64,000 bases of DNA from Marinobacter litoralis (lineage in GTDB: Bacteria > Pseudomonadota > Gammaproteobacteria > Pseudomonadales > Oleiphilaceae): the NCBI RefSeq assembly GCF_016427555.1, contig NZ_JAELVS010000001.1:124001-188000 (forward strand), read 5' to 3'. The notes below the pieces were generated by a model. That model worked only from the letters and a program-made list of their open reading frames with translations, was not told where the DNA came from and searched no databases. The translations under genes were made by a program, and so were the position numbers. Shown one piece after another: positions 15,993-24,122 of this stretch (positions within the stretch are counted from its first letter, which is position 1; each line of letters opens with the position of its first letter).

Positions 15993-17972
15993 ATGACGGC
16001 ACATAAAACCCTAGTGTTATGCTCCTGCGACAAGAGTCAGCGGTTCGACCCGAAGCTGCTGCAAGCGGCCGCAGGCGCCGAACAGGTGGTCGAAGTAAAT
16101 CAACTGTGTGGCAACGAGTTAGGCATTGCCGCGGAACACCTCGCAGCGAACAACGAAGTGCTCATCGCCTGCGGTCAGCAGGCTGCTTTATTTGAGCGCC
16201 TCGCGGAAGACATTTATGCCGAAACTCAACACGCGGCGCCACTCAACACCATTGACATCAGGGACCGGGCGGGCTGGAGTTCGCCCGATGCCAAGCCCGA
16301 GCGGCTGGCTGCGAAACAGGCGGCTCTGGTTGCCGCCGCCCAGCTAGCGCCCCCGATCGCCCCTGCGAAAACCATTCACTCCAGCGGTGTATGTTGCATT
16401 ATCGGCCCGTCCGAGCAGGCGCTCAGGATGGCTGAACTGGTGAAAGACGAGCTGGGAGTCACGTGTATCGTCAATGATGCCGGGCCTGTCCAGCTACCTT
16501 CCGCCGCGTACGATGTAGCGAAAGGCCAGCTCGCATCGGCTTATGGCGCACTAGGCAACTTCCAGCTGGAATTTTCCGGGTTGCAAATGCTGCACCCGGC
16601 CGGCCGGGGCGAACCGGGTTACGGCGAAGTAAAAGCCAGCGCCCGAAGCGAATGCGATGTGCTGATCGACCTGCGCGGAGGTGCCCCTGCCTTTCCCAGT
16701 CATCAGAAGCGCAACGGTTATTTCTGGGCCGATCCGAACAAGGCAGGAGAGCTGGAACGCATTGCGCTGACAGCTCGGGATCGTGTTGGTGAATTCGAAA
16801 AAACCGTGTATTTCAGGCTGGAAGAATCCCTGTGCGCGCACTCCCGGGCCAAAAAACCCGGTTGCACCCGATGTTTAGACGTGTGCCCCACCGAAGCCAT
16901 CTTCTCAGCTGGCGATCACGTTCAGATCGATTCGGATATCTGCGCAGGCTGCGGCTCTTGTGCAGCGGTTTGTCCGACCTCTGCCATCAATATGACGGAA
17001 ACCCCGTTCGAAGCGTTGACCAAGGCGCTGGACGTCATGGCCAAGGTGTATCGCGAGCAAACCCAGGAATCCCCGCGCCTGCTATTCCACTCCCTCAGCG
17101 CAGGTACCGAGGCCATTGCTTATCTCGCCAGATACGACCATGGCCTGGCCGATGACTTAATTCCGATGGGGCTGGAACATACAGACCGGATTGGCCACGC
17201 CGAAATCATGGCCGCTTTCGGAGCAGGCTATGCCGAAGTGCTGATTCTGGCCGATAACGAAACAGATCGTCGGGCCGTGGCGGCCGAAGTTGAACTGGCT
17301 CAGGCCATGCTGAAAGGAACACACAACGCACCGAGCCGGGTTCGCGTTATCGAACCGAACGAGCTTTGCAACCCGGGCGACAACGCCGGCAGAGTGAGTG
17401 AGCCGGTCTTGCTGGTCGGCGGCCGTCGAGATATCACACGAGTAACAGTTGCCGCGATGGCAGATAAGATCGAAGCACCTATCCCGCTGCCCGCAGGCGC
17501 ACCCTACGGCGCGATCAACATTGATTCCGATAAATGCACACTTTGCCTGGCCTGTGTGTCGCTGTGTCCTACCGGCGCGCTTGGCGACCACCCGGACAGG
17601 CCTGAAGTTCAGTTCACCGAAAACGCGTGTGTGCAATGCGGAGTCTGCGACAGCACCTGCCCGGAGACCGCCATCACTTTGATCCCGCAACTGGATCTGT
17701 CCAAGGAGGCCCTCAGCCCCCGGCCACTTCATGGTGAGGAGCCCTACGAATGCATCCAGTGCGGCACTCCGTTTGGGGTCGCCAGCACCATCAACCGGAT
17801 AATCGAAAAGCTGGAAAACCAGCACTGGATGTACAAGAACTCTGACAACGTTCAACTCATCAGAATGTGTGATAACTGCCGTGTTAAAGCCCAGTTCCAT
17901 AGCGATCAGGCACCGATGGCAGGGGGCAACCGCCCTCGGGTTCGCACCAGTGATGACTACCTAGACAGTTAA
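15993..17972 (+). CDS. Multi-cluster ferredoxin protein of fdh cluster
   Basis: A 659-residue cytoplasmic iron-sulfur protein. Two bacterial-ferredoxin modules are visible: CTRCLDVCPTEAI (from about residue 291) with CAGCGSCAAVCPTSAI (317), and CTLCLACVSLCPTGAL (515) with CVQCGVCDSTCPETAI (546), so four [4Fe-4S] clusters are expected. Extra Cys pairs occur at the N-terminus (LCSCDKS) and C-terminus (CIQCGTPFG, CDNCRVK). The N-terminal half lacks a motif I can name. Homologues lie beside Shewanella-type fdh clusters. It could supply electrons or clusters for maturation, or link formate oxidation to a cytoplasmic acceptor. ATG 15993 is used although its ribosome site is weak. Confidence 0.82.
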   Translation: MTAHKTLVLCSCDKSQRFDPKLLQAAAGAEQVVEVNQLCGNELGIAAEHLAANNEVLIACGQQAALFERLAEDIYAETQHAAPLNTIDIRDRAGWSSPDAKPERLAAKQAALVAAAQLAPPIAPAKTIHSSGVCCIIGPSEQALRMAELVKDELGVTCIVNDAGPVQLPSAAYDVAKGQLASAYGALGNFQLEFSGLQMLHPAGRGEPGYGEVKASARSECDVLIDLRGGAPAFPSHQKRNGYFWADPNKAGELERIALTARDRVGEFEKTVYFRLEESLCAHSRAKKPGCTRCLDVCPTEAIFSAGDHVQIDSDICAGCGSCAAVCPTSAINMTETPFEALTKALDVMAKVYREQTQESPRLLFHSLSAGTEAIAYLARYDHGLADDLIPMGLEHTDRIGHAEIMAAFGAGYAEVLILADNETDRRAVAAEVELAQAMLKGTHNAPSRVRVIEPNELCNPGDNAGRVSEPVLLVGGRRDITRVTVAAMADKIEAPIPLPAGAPYGAINIDSDKCTLCLACVSLCPTGALGDHPDRPEVQFTENACVQCGVCDSTCPETAITLIPQLDLSKEALSPRPLHGEEPYECIQCGTPFGVASTINRIIEKLENQHWMYKNSDNVQLIRMCDNCRVKAQFHSDQAPMAGGNRPRVRTSDDYLDS

Positions 17973-17991
17973 TAATTAAACAGGGTAAAGC

Positions 17992-18837
17992 ATGGTTGAA
18001 TACACCGAAGTCGGAAAGCCCAATCTGATTGGCACAGACGCGCCCAGGCCTCAAGACAAAAACCCGAAAGGCGTCAGCCGCATCATCGCCATTTCCTCGG
18101 GCAAAGGCGGTGTCGGCAAATCGACGGTTGCGTCAAATCTGGCGGTGGCTTTGGCATCAAAAGGGTTGAAGGTCGGGCTGCTGGATGCCGACGTTTACGG
18201 CCCCAGCCAGCCCCGTATGCTGGGCGTTTCAGGCCGCCCATCCAGCCCGGACGGACACACCATCCTGCCCCTGCGCAATCATGGCGTAACCCTGATGTCG
18301 CTGGGCCTGATGGCTTCCGACGAGGAAGCCATCGTCTGGCGTGGCCCCATGTTGATGGGCGCCCTGGAGCAGATGATGAACCAGGTGGATTGGGGCAGGC
18401 TGGATGTGTTGCTGGTGGACCTTCCGCCCGGCACGGGGGACGTTCAGATGACGCTCAGCCAAAAGTTTTTTGTGGCCGGTGCCATCGTGGTTTCAACACC
18501 ACAGGACATTGCGCTAATGGACGCGCGCAAAGGCATCGATATGTTCAATCGCATGGATGTGCCGCTGTTCGGCATTATTGAAAACATGGCCTCGTTTGTC
18601 TGTGACGGCTGCGGCAAAGAACACCACCCGTTCGGGTCCGGCGGCGCCCGGGCCGAAGCCGAAAAAATCGGCGCTGCGTTTTTGGGCGAGATTCCGCTCG
18701 ATCTGGACATCCGCATCGGCTCGGACGGTGGCGTGCCTATCGTGGTATCCAAACCGGAGAGCCCGCAAGCGAAAGCCTTCCAGCGCATCGCCGACGAGGT
18801 CATCGCTTCTGACGTTTACGCCCGGGCCCTCCTATGA
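17992..18837 (+). CDS. Mrp/NBP35-type P-loop ATPase, Fe-S carrier
   Basis: A 281-residue deviant-Walker-A ATPase: SGKGGVGKST at residues 36-45, LLDADVYGPSQPRMLG, VDLPPGTGDVQMTL, and a CxxC (FVCDGCGKEHHPFG) for a bridging [4Fe-4S] cluster. Mrp/ApbC proteins deliver clusters to target enzymes. Lying in the fdh cluster directly after a four-cluster ferredoxin gene, it is probably a dedicated supplier for the formate dehydrogenase subunits (inference), distinct from the housekeeping Mrp. It overlaps the next gene by 4 bases (ATGA). Confidence 0.88.
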   Translation: MVEYTEVGKPNLIGTDAPRPQDKNPKGVSRIIAISSGKGGVGKSTVASNLAVALASKGLKVGLLDADVYGPSQPRMLGVSGRPSSPDGHTILPLRNHGVTLMSLGLMASDEEAIVWRGPMLMGALEQMMNQVDWGRLDVLLVDLPPGTGDVQMTLSQKFFVAGAIVVSTPQDIALMDARKGIDMFNRMDVPLFGIIENMASFVCDGCGKEHHPFGSGGARAEAEKIGAAFLGEIPLDLDIRIGSDGGVPIVVSKPESPQAKAFQRIADEVIASDVYARALL

Positions 18838-19538
18838 TCGAATCTCCCCTGTTTCCCCCACTCCTGACGGGAGAAGTGGTCCCTCCACACACAGATCCCT
18901 TCAACAAAGCGGTCAGCCGCGCCATGGCCGGCATCGACTCCGGCACCATTTTTTATTCGGACACCAGCGAGAATTTACGCGCCGCACTGGTGTTGGCACC
19001 GGAAACCACGCTGGAGGAGGCCATCCAGGCCGTTTACGTCGCGCAAATAGGCCTTGCTGAAAGCTTGGGTGCATTGGCACCACCAGAGGTCCCTGTGCAC
19101 TTCCAGTGGCCGGACCGAATCAAGGTCAATGGCGCACTCTGCGGCGAGGTGCGTTTTGCCACCGATGCATCCGACCCCAAGGCCCGCCCGAGCTGGCTGG
19201 TGATTGGCATCGATGTGCCGTTCCAAAAATCGCCGAACGAGCCGGGCGCAACGCCCAACCAGACCTGTCTTACCGAAGAGGGCTGCGTTGATATCACGCC
19301 TATGGCATTGCTGGAAAGCTGGTCAAAACACACGCTGTTATGGCTGACCTACTTTATGGACAGCGGTTTTGAGCGCGTACACAACGATTGGCGGCCGCGC
19401 TGCGACACCTTGGGCAAAGTCATCGATTACCCGAAATCCGGCACCTTTGTGGGGTTGGACGATAAAGGCCGAATGTTGCTGCGACAGGGTGCCATGACAG
19501 AGACCTTGAGTTTAATTACCTTCGCGGAGCACGTATGA
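18834..19538 (+). CDS. Biotin/lipoate-ligase-like protein with DUF4444 tail
   Basis: A 234-residue protein resembling the biotin/lipoate protein-ligase fold with a short C-terminal DUF4444-like segment (YPKSGTFVGLDDKGRMLLRQG). The region HFQWPDRIKVNGALCGEVRFA recalls the (W)PNDI/K-x-x-G-K-I-x-G motif of biotin ligases, but the catalytic lysines are changed and no glycine-rich ATP loop is seen. It is therefore probably a non-canonical or inactive relative. It is coupled by 4-base overlaps on both sides to the Mrp-like gene and the next gene, so it belongs to formate dehydrogenase maturation by context. Actual role unknown. Confidence 0.7.
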   Translation: MIESPLFPPLLTGEVVPPHTDPFNKAVSRAMAGIDSGTIFYSDTSENLRAALVLAPETTLEEAIQAVYVAQIGLAESLGALAPPEVPVHFQWPDRIKVNGALCGEVRFATDASDPKARPSWLVIGIDVPFQKSPNEPGATPNQTCLTEEGCVDITPMALLESWSKHTLLWLTYFMDSGFERVHNDWRPRCDTLGKVIDYPKSGTFVGLDDKGRMLLRQGAMTETLSLITFAEHV

Positions 19539-20011
19539 AACTCGCCCGAACCTTACGTCTGGATATATCCGATGAAAACGTCTTTGAATCACCGGCTCCG
19601 AGCGGAGAATGGGCCATCTCGGGGGGCTTCGAGTTTTCCAACTGGACTGAAACGGATCTGACGGGCAAAGCTCGGCAGGCCTTCAGTAATGGTTGGTACA
19701 GTATCGAATCTGGCGGTCGCGCCAGCTTTGTTGGTGTGTGCAAAATCACTGACAGCGAGGTAGAGCAGCTCAAGAAGTCGCTGGCGCAAACCTTTGTCGA
19801 GCATTATGGCGCACCAAACCTTGAGGCCGCCTATCCCGTCGCCTGCGACGAAATCGACCAGATGCGTGAAATGTGTGAGGATTTCGAGGAGAACACCCTG
19901 CTTATGGTCAGCCGCCGACTGACAGAACTGGGTGTTGAAGAAACTTACCGCTCCCGGGCTCCGCAAGAAGCGTCACTAGAGGCCTTTGCCGTTCACGGCA
20001 GTCTGGACTAA
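19535..20011 (+). CDS. DUF6505-like protein of fdh cluster
   Basis: A 158-residue acidic protein beginning MKLARTLRLDISDENVFE. I recognise it tentatively as the DUF6505 family; no catalytic motif is visible. Residues near 100-130 (ACDEIDQMREMCEDFEENTLLM) form an acidic helix. It overlaps the preceding ligase-like gene by 4 bases and ends exactly one base before the convergent moeA2 stop, leaving no intergenic space. The consistent pairing with the ligase-like protein suggests they act together. Confidence 0.65.
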   Translation: MKLARTLRLDISDENVFESPAPSGEWAISGGFEFSNWTETDLTGKARQAFSNGWYSIESGGRASFVGVCKITDSEVEQLKKSLAQTFVEHYGAPNLEAAYPVACDEIDQMREMCEDFEENTLLMVSRRLTELGVEETYRSRAPQEASLEAFAVHGSLD

Positions 20012-21259
20012 CTACAGTCCGAAGCTGCCGTAAGGAATAAACCGTACCGGGCTGCCCGGCTCTATTTGCTGAGCGCTTTCATCCAGCTCCACCAACCCCT
20101 CGGACCAGGCCAGACCGGTGACTCGGCCCGAACCTTCAGAACCGAAGACTTCTACCCGGCCATCACGGACCCGGGCACGCAACATCTCGCTGCGCCCCGG
20201 TTTCTTGTTTTTGCTGAAGTTGGCCGGCATGACATAGGCCTGGGGTTCGAACCACCCGCTACCGGCAAGCAGCGCCATAGCCGGTGCACCGAAGCGTAGC
20301 GCGCAGACCCACGCAGCCACCGGGTTGCCCGGCAAACCCACCACTGGCGTTTGCTGGTACATGGCCAGCGCAAGGGGGCGACCCGGTTTTATCGCGATCC
20401 GCCAGTTGCTGATCTCACCGTGGGCTTTCAGTGTTTTTGACACGTGATCCTCGTCGCCTGCGGATATACCACCACTGGTCAGGATCAGATCACACTGCTG
20501 TGCCCCGCGTTCCAAAGCCGCTTTAACATCCTCAGCCCGGTCAAGCACATGGCCAAGATTTACCAGCTCATAACCAAGCTGCTCTACCAGCGCACTAAGC
20601 ATCGGAAGGTTGGCATCGTAGATTTGCCAATCACTGACAGCCGAGCCGACCGGCTTCACTTCATCGCCTGTGGATAAAATACCCACCCGAAGCCGTTGAT
20701 AGACATCAACCGATTCGACGCCCACGCTGGCAAGGACAGAAATCTCGGTCGGTGTCAGGCGAGTACCTTCTGTGAGAATTTTGTCCTGAGCATGAATATC
20801 TTCGCCCGCCTGCCGCACGTTGGCGCCGGCTTTTAACGTACCTTGCAAATGCAATTGACCATCAATGACCTCGCAATCCTCTTCCAGAACCACCGTATCG
20901 GTGCCCGCCGGGATCACCGCACCGGTCAGAATCCGGATAGCATGATCGTTCGGAACCTGCCCCAAGTAGGGTTCTCCGGCAGCGCTGCGGCCATCAACCA
21001 GCGGCAGGGTGCACGGCACTTTGATTAGCGGCCCGGCAAGGGCGTAGCCATCGACCGCGGAATTACTGCTGGGAGGATGAGCTCGAGGCGCATAAACATC
21101 GCTTGCCAGTATCCGGCCGCACACCGATGACAGCGGAACCGAGCACTCCACGTCAACCACCGGGTGCAATCGATCGCGTAAACGTTCAAGCGCTTCTTCT
21201 ACCGGTGTCCAGTTAACCCCGGGGGGCAAGGCAAAACAGTCATTTCGGAGCGGTTTCAT
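20012..21259 (-). CDS. moeA: MoeA, molybdopterin metal transferase (copy 2)
   Basis: A 415-residue MoeA-family protein: SSNSAVDGYALAGP, ILTGAVIPAGTDTVVLEED, TSGGISAGDEDHVSKTL and GLPGNPVAAWVCALRFG match the family motifs. It differs clearly from copy 1 across the length. It closes the tupBCA-fdhD-mobA-mobB operon, so it is a good candidate for the tungsten-handling or bis-MGD-linked enzyme, as proposed for paired MoeA proteins in tungsten-using organisms (inference). ATG 21259 with GGAAG just upstream is preferred to the in-frame TTG at 21286. Confidence 0.93.
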   Translation of the reverse strand: MKPLRNDCFALPPGVNWTPVEEALERLRDRLHPVVDVECSVPLSSVCGRILASDVYAPRAHPPSSNSAVDGYALAGPLIKVPCTLPLVDGRSAAGEPYLGQVPNDHAIRILTGAVIPAGTDTVVLEEDCEVIDGQLHLQGTLKAGANVRQAGEDIHAQDKILTEGTRLTPTEISVLASVGVESVDVYQRLRVGILSTGDEVKPVGSAVSDWQIYDANLPMLSALVEQLGYELVNLGHVLDRAEDVKAALERGAQQCDLILTSGGISAGDEDHVSKTLKAHGEISNWRIAIKPGRPLALAMYQQTPVVGLPGNPVAAWVCALRFGAPAMALLAGSGWFEPQAYVMPANFSKNKKPGRSEMLRARVRDGRVEVFGSEGSGRVTGLAWSEGLVELDESAQQIEPGSPVRFIPYGSFGL

Positions 21260-21276
21260 GGCTCTTCCAAGGTTTG

Positions 21277-21783
21277 TTATTGGCAACTCAGAACAAAGTC
21301 AGCAATGCCGGATACGTCGTCCAGCTCAAAAACGGGGCCTGAGAACTCAGCGGCGTAGTCCGAAGCTACCGCAACGATGCTGGAATCCTCCAAATACAGG
21401 GGCGTTCGCGAACCTTCCTGCCGGTGCACTTCGATCTTTCGATGCGAGTGGGTTTTGAACCCTTCCACCACAACCCAGTCACAGGGGCCCAGGCGAGCCA
21501 ATAATTCATCCAGTGTCGGTTCTTTTTCACCCCGTAGTTCATGCATGATCGCAAACCGTTGACCACCTGCCAGAATAACTTCCTGAGCGCCTGCACTCCG
21601 GTGCCTGTAACTGTCGGTGCCTGGCTGATCGATATCCACCTTGTGGTGAGCGTGCTTGATCGAACTGACGGTCAGCCCCCTGCTGGTAAGCTCGCTGATC
21701 AAAGCACTGGCCAGAGTTGTTTTTCCGGAATCTTTCCAGCCCACGATACCGATCACATTCACGTCAGGTGTTTCTCCGCCCAT
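21277..21783 (-). CDS. mobB: MobB, molybdopterin-guanine dinucleotide synthesis GTPase
   Basis: A 168-residue P-loop GTP-binding protein: GWKDSGKTTLASALI at residues 13-27 and SSIKHAHHKVDIDQPGTDSYRH following, both diagnostic of MobB. It assists MobA in attaching GMP to the Mo/W pyranopterin, or shuttles the product. It overlaps mobA by 25 bases and is followed 17 bp later by moeA2. Confidence 0.94.
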   Translation of the reverse strand: MGGETPDVNVIGIVGWKDSGKTTLASALISELTSRGLTVSSIKHAHHKVDIDQPGTDSYRHRSAGAQEVILAGGQRFAIMHELRGEKEPTLDELLARLGPCDWVVVEGFKTHSHRKIEVHRQEGSRTPLYLEDSSIVAVASDYAAEFSGPVFELDDVSGIADFVLSCQ

Positions 21784-22346
21784 GCCAGATCATCTGGCGT
21801 ATTAATATTGAAAAAATCGCCTTCGCTGAACACCACCAGAGTCTCACCCTGTGTTTGGGTCCATTGGCGAATCTTGCGCACACCGCCGTTCAGGGCGGCT
21901 CTGAGATCATGCCGGAGGGCAACCTGCCAGCGGCCGAAGGTCGGCTGGGGCAATCTACCTCGCTCCGGGTCCGGGGTGGCCGCCAGAACCACCGGCGTAT
22001 CGTACTCACCCAGCCGCTGCACCAGATCCCGTGGAAAAGAGGGCGTATCGGCAGCAACGCTGACCAACCATTCATAACCTTGCTCAGCGGCCCAATCCAT
22101 GCCCGCAAGCACCCCAGCCAACGGCCCGGGGAAATCCTCGATAGAATCCGCCACCACAGGCAAATTTAAATCATCAAAACGGCTCAGGTCGCCATTGGCG
22201 TTCAGCACAACCGCATCAACCTGCGGGGTGATTCTTTCGATAACCCGGTCCATTAACGACCGGCCCCGGAGCATCAACCGCCCTTTGTCTCCACCGCCCA
22301 TGCGACTGGCCTGGCCCCCGGCCAGAATCACCGCGCATTCAGTCAT
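21759..22346 (-). CDS. mobA: MobA, molybdenum cofactor guanylyltransferase
   Basis: A 195-residue nucleotidyltransferase: VILAGGQASRMGGGDKG at the N-terminus binds GTP, with VVADSIEDFPGPLAGVLAGM and VAADTPSFP further on. It forms the guanine dinucleotide cofactor needed by FdhA. The start ATG 22346 puts the LAGG motif at the normal position; it overlaps the end of fdhD by 8 bases and the start of mobB by 25. Confidence 0.95.
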   Translation of the reverse strand: MTECAVILAGGQASRMGGGDKGRLMLRGRSLMDRVIERITPQVDAVVLNANGDLSRFDDLNLPVVADSIEDFPGPLAGVLAGMDWAAEQGYEWLVSVAADTPSFPRDLVQRLGEYDTPVVLAATPDPERGRLPQPTFGRWQVALRHDLRAALNGGVRKIRQWTQTQGETLVVFSEGDFFNINTPDDLAWAEKHLT

Positions 22347-23208
22347 CCCTGGCCCCCTTTCGACGCAGTTTTTTGTCTTCATCCGGCACCTGCGATAGAT
22401 CCTGATCGAACATCAGCCGATGCTGGCCACTGAGGCAGGTGAACTTCTTGCCACGCATGCGGCCGATCAGGGTCAGGCCCACCTGCCGGGCAATATCGAC
22501 CCCCCAAGCTGTGAAGCCCGACCGACTGATCAGCGTTGGGATACCCATCAAAGCCGTCTTGATGACCATTTCAGACGTTAATCGGCCGGTGGTGTAGAGC
22601 ACCTTGTCGTCCGCCGGCACGCCATTCTGGTGCATCCAGCCGGCGATTTTATCGACAGCATTGTGACGCCCGACATCTTCCATGTAAGCAAGAATCTCGC
22701 GCCCATGGCACAGGGCGGTGCCATGAATGGCGCCGGTTTCCATGTACAGACTGGGGGTATGGTTGATCTGGTAGGAAAGATCGTAAAAAGTGCTGGTGTG
22801 AACCGGGGTATCCGGTAAGGACAACCCTTCAAGCCCGGCCATCATATCGCCAAACACCGTCCCTACAGCGCAGCCGGAGGTACGGGTTTTCTTCTCCAGT
22901 TTGCTTTCGACATCGGTCACGCCCGCCGTGCGCACCACAACAACTTCAAGCTCTTCGTCGAAGTCGATCCCGGTGACCTGATCGCAGGCTTTCAGCATGC
23001 CTTGGTTCAGCAAAAAGCCAAGAGCCAGGTACTCCGGATGATCGCCTATGGTCATGGCGGTGACTATCTCCTGACTGTTCAGGTAGATGGTCAGCGGGCG
23101 CTCTTCAATCACACTGATGGATTTGCCTTCGCCGTTCTCATCAACGCCCTCTACGCCACGAGACAGACGGGGGTCTTTCGGGTCTGGAAGTATGGGCTCA
23201 ATCGTCAT
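22339..23208 (-). CDS. fdhD: FdhD, sulfurtransferase for formate dehydrogenase
   Basis: A 289-residue FdhD, which moves sulfur from IscS to the Mo/W-bis-PGD cofactor; without it formate dehydrogenase is inactive. Conserved stretches: EYLALGFLLNQGML, the cysteine loop RTSGCAVGTVFGD, MEDVGRHNAVDKIAGWM and LISRSGFTAWGVDIARQVGLTLIGR. In E. coli the loop is CGVC (Cys121 and Cys124); here only the first cysteine remains and the second position is Gly. It lies between tupA and mobA in the minus-strand operon. Confidence 0.94.
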   Translation of the reverse strand: MTIEPILPDPKDPRLSRGVEGVDENGEGKSISVIEERPLTIYLNSQEIVTAMTIGDHPEYLALGFLLNQGMLKACDQVTGIDFDEELEVVVVRTAGVTDVESKLEKKTRTSGCAVGTVFGDMMAGLEGLSLPDTPVHTSTFYDLSYQINHTPSLYMETGAIHGTALCHGREILAYMEDVGRHNAVDKIAGWMHQNGVPADDKVLYTTGRLTSEMVIKTALMGIPTLISRSGFTAWGVDIARQVGLTLIGRMRGKKFTCLSGQHRLMFDQDLSQVPDEDKKLRRKGARDD

Positions 23209-23273
23209 TTTTGTTATAGCCGTTTCATGATCGCCACAGAATGGAATAGGTAACGATCATGCCAGAGATTCAG

Positions 23274-24080
23274 TTATTTGGCATTCGGGAAAAACAACTG
23301 CTGCCCATCAACATGAAAGTCGGCAATCGCTTGCTGACCTTCTTCCGAAAGCAGCCAGTTATGCCACTGCTTGGCCAGGTCATGCTTCAGGTGGGGGTGT
23401 TTCTCCTCGGAAAGCAACAAACTGCCGTACTGGTTGAACAGCACTTTATCGCCCTCAAAGAGCAGGGTCAGGTTCTGACGGTTTCCGAAAGCCACCCACG
23501 TGGCGCGATCGGACATCACATAAGCATCCATGGCCGCTGCGGTGTTGAGCGTTGGCCCCATACCGCTGCCGAGTTCACGGTACCAGTCTCCGTCTGGCTC
23601 GACACCGGCACTTTCCCAACGGCGCAATTCAGCGCGATTGGTGCCGCTATCATCACCCCGCGACGCGAACGGAGCCTCGGCCTTGGCAATGGCCGAAAAT
23701 GCCTCAGCGGCATTTTCGGCGGTACGAATATTCGCCGGATCTGACGCCGGGCCAATCAACACAAAGTCGTTATACATGACATCGGCGCGCTCGCTGGCGT
23801 AGCCGTTCTCGACAAAGCGCTGCTCGCCTGCGGTATCGTGCACCAGAAGGCTGTCCGCGTCACCCCGGCGCGCTATTTCGAACGCCTGCCCGGTACCGAC
23901 CGCCACCACCCGTACCTCGATACCAGTAGCGTCGGTAAATTTCGGCAGAACGGCATCGAACAAGCCTGAATTTTCGGTGGAGGTTGTCGAGGCGAGGGTA
24001 ATGTAGTCTGCTGCATAGGCGCTGAGCGTAAGACTCATGGCGGCTACAACGGCGAGCATTAACTTGAAGGTTTTACGCAT
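23274..24080 (-). CDS. tupA: TupA, tungstate-binding periplasmic protein
   Basis: A 268-residue extracytoplasmic binding protein with a Sec signal peptide (residues 1-23, ending LSAYA). The LASTTSTENSGLFD stretch contains the TTST oxyanion-binding motif of TupA; ModA lacks it. Further family segments are VVAVGTGQAFEIARRGDADSLLVH, FASRGDDSGTN and YVMSDRATW. It captures tungstate for TupBC. It is the third gene of tupB-tupC-tupA, an unusual order with the binding protein last, and leads into fdhD. Confidence 0.92.
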   Translation of the reverse strand: MRKTFKLMLAVVAAMSLTLSAYAADYITLASTTSTENSGLFDAVLPKFTDATGIEVRVVAVGTGQAFEIARRGDADSLLVHDTAGEQRFVENGYASERADVMYNDFVLIGPASDPANIRTAENAAEAFSAIAKAEAPFASRGDDSGTNRAELRRWESAGVEPDGDWYRELGSGMGPTLNTAAAMDAYVMSDRATWVAFGNRQNLTLLFEGDKVLFNQYGSLLLSEEKHPHLKHDLAKQWHNWLLSEEGQQAIADFHVDGQQLFFPNAK

Positions 24081-24122
24081 GTTGTCTTCTCCTTTGACAA
24101 TTAACCGCTTCTTGGCGGATAC

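Noticed and set aside
21259-21286. TTG start for moeA2 at 21286
   Set aside because: The downstream ATG at 21259 has a clear GGAAG ribosome site and gives a normal MoeA N-terminus; the TTG would overlap mobB.
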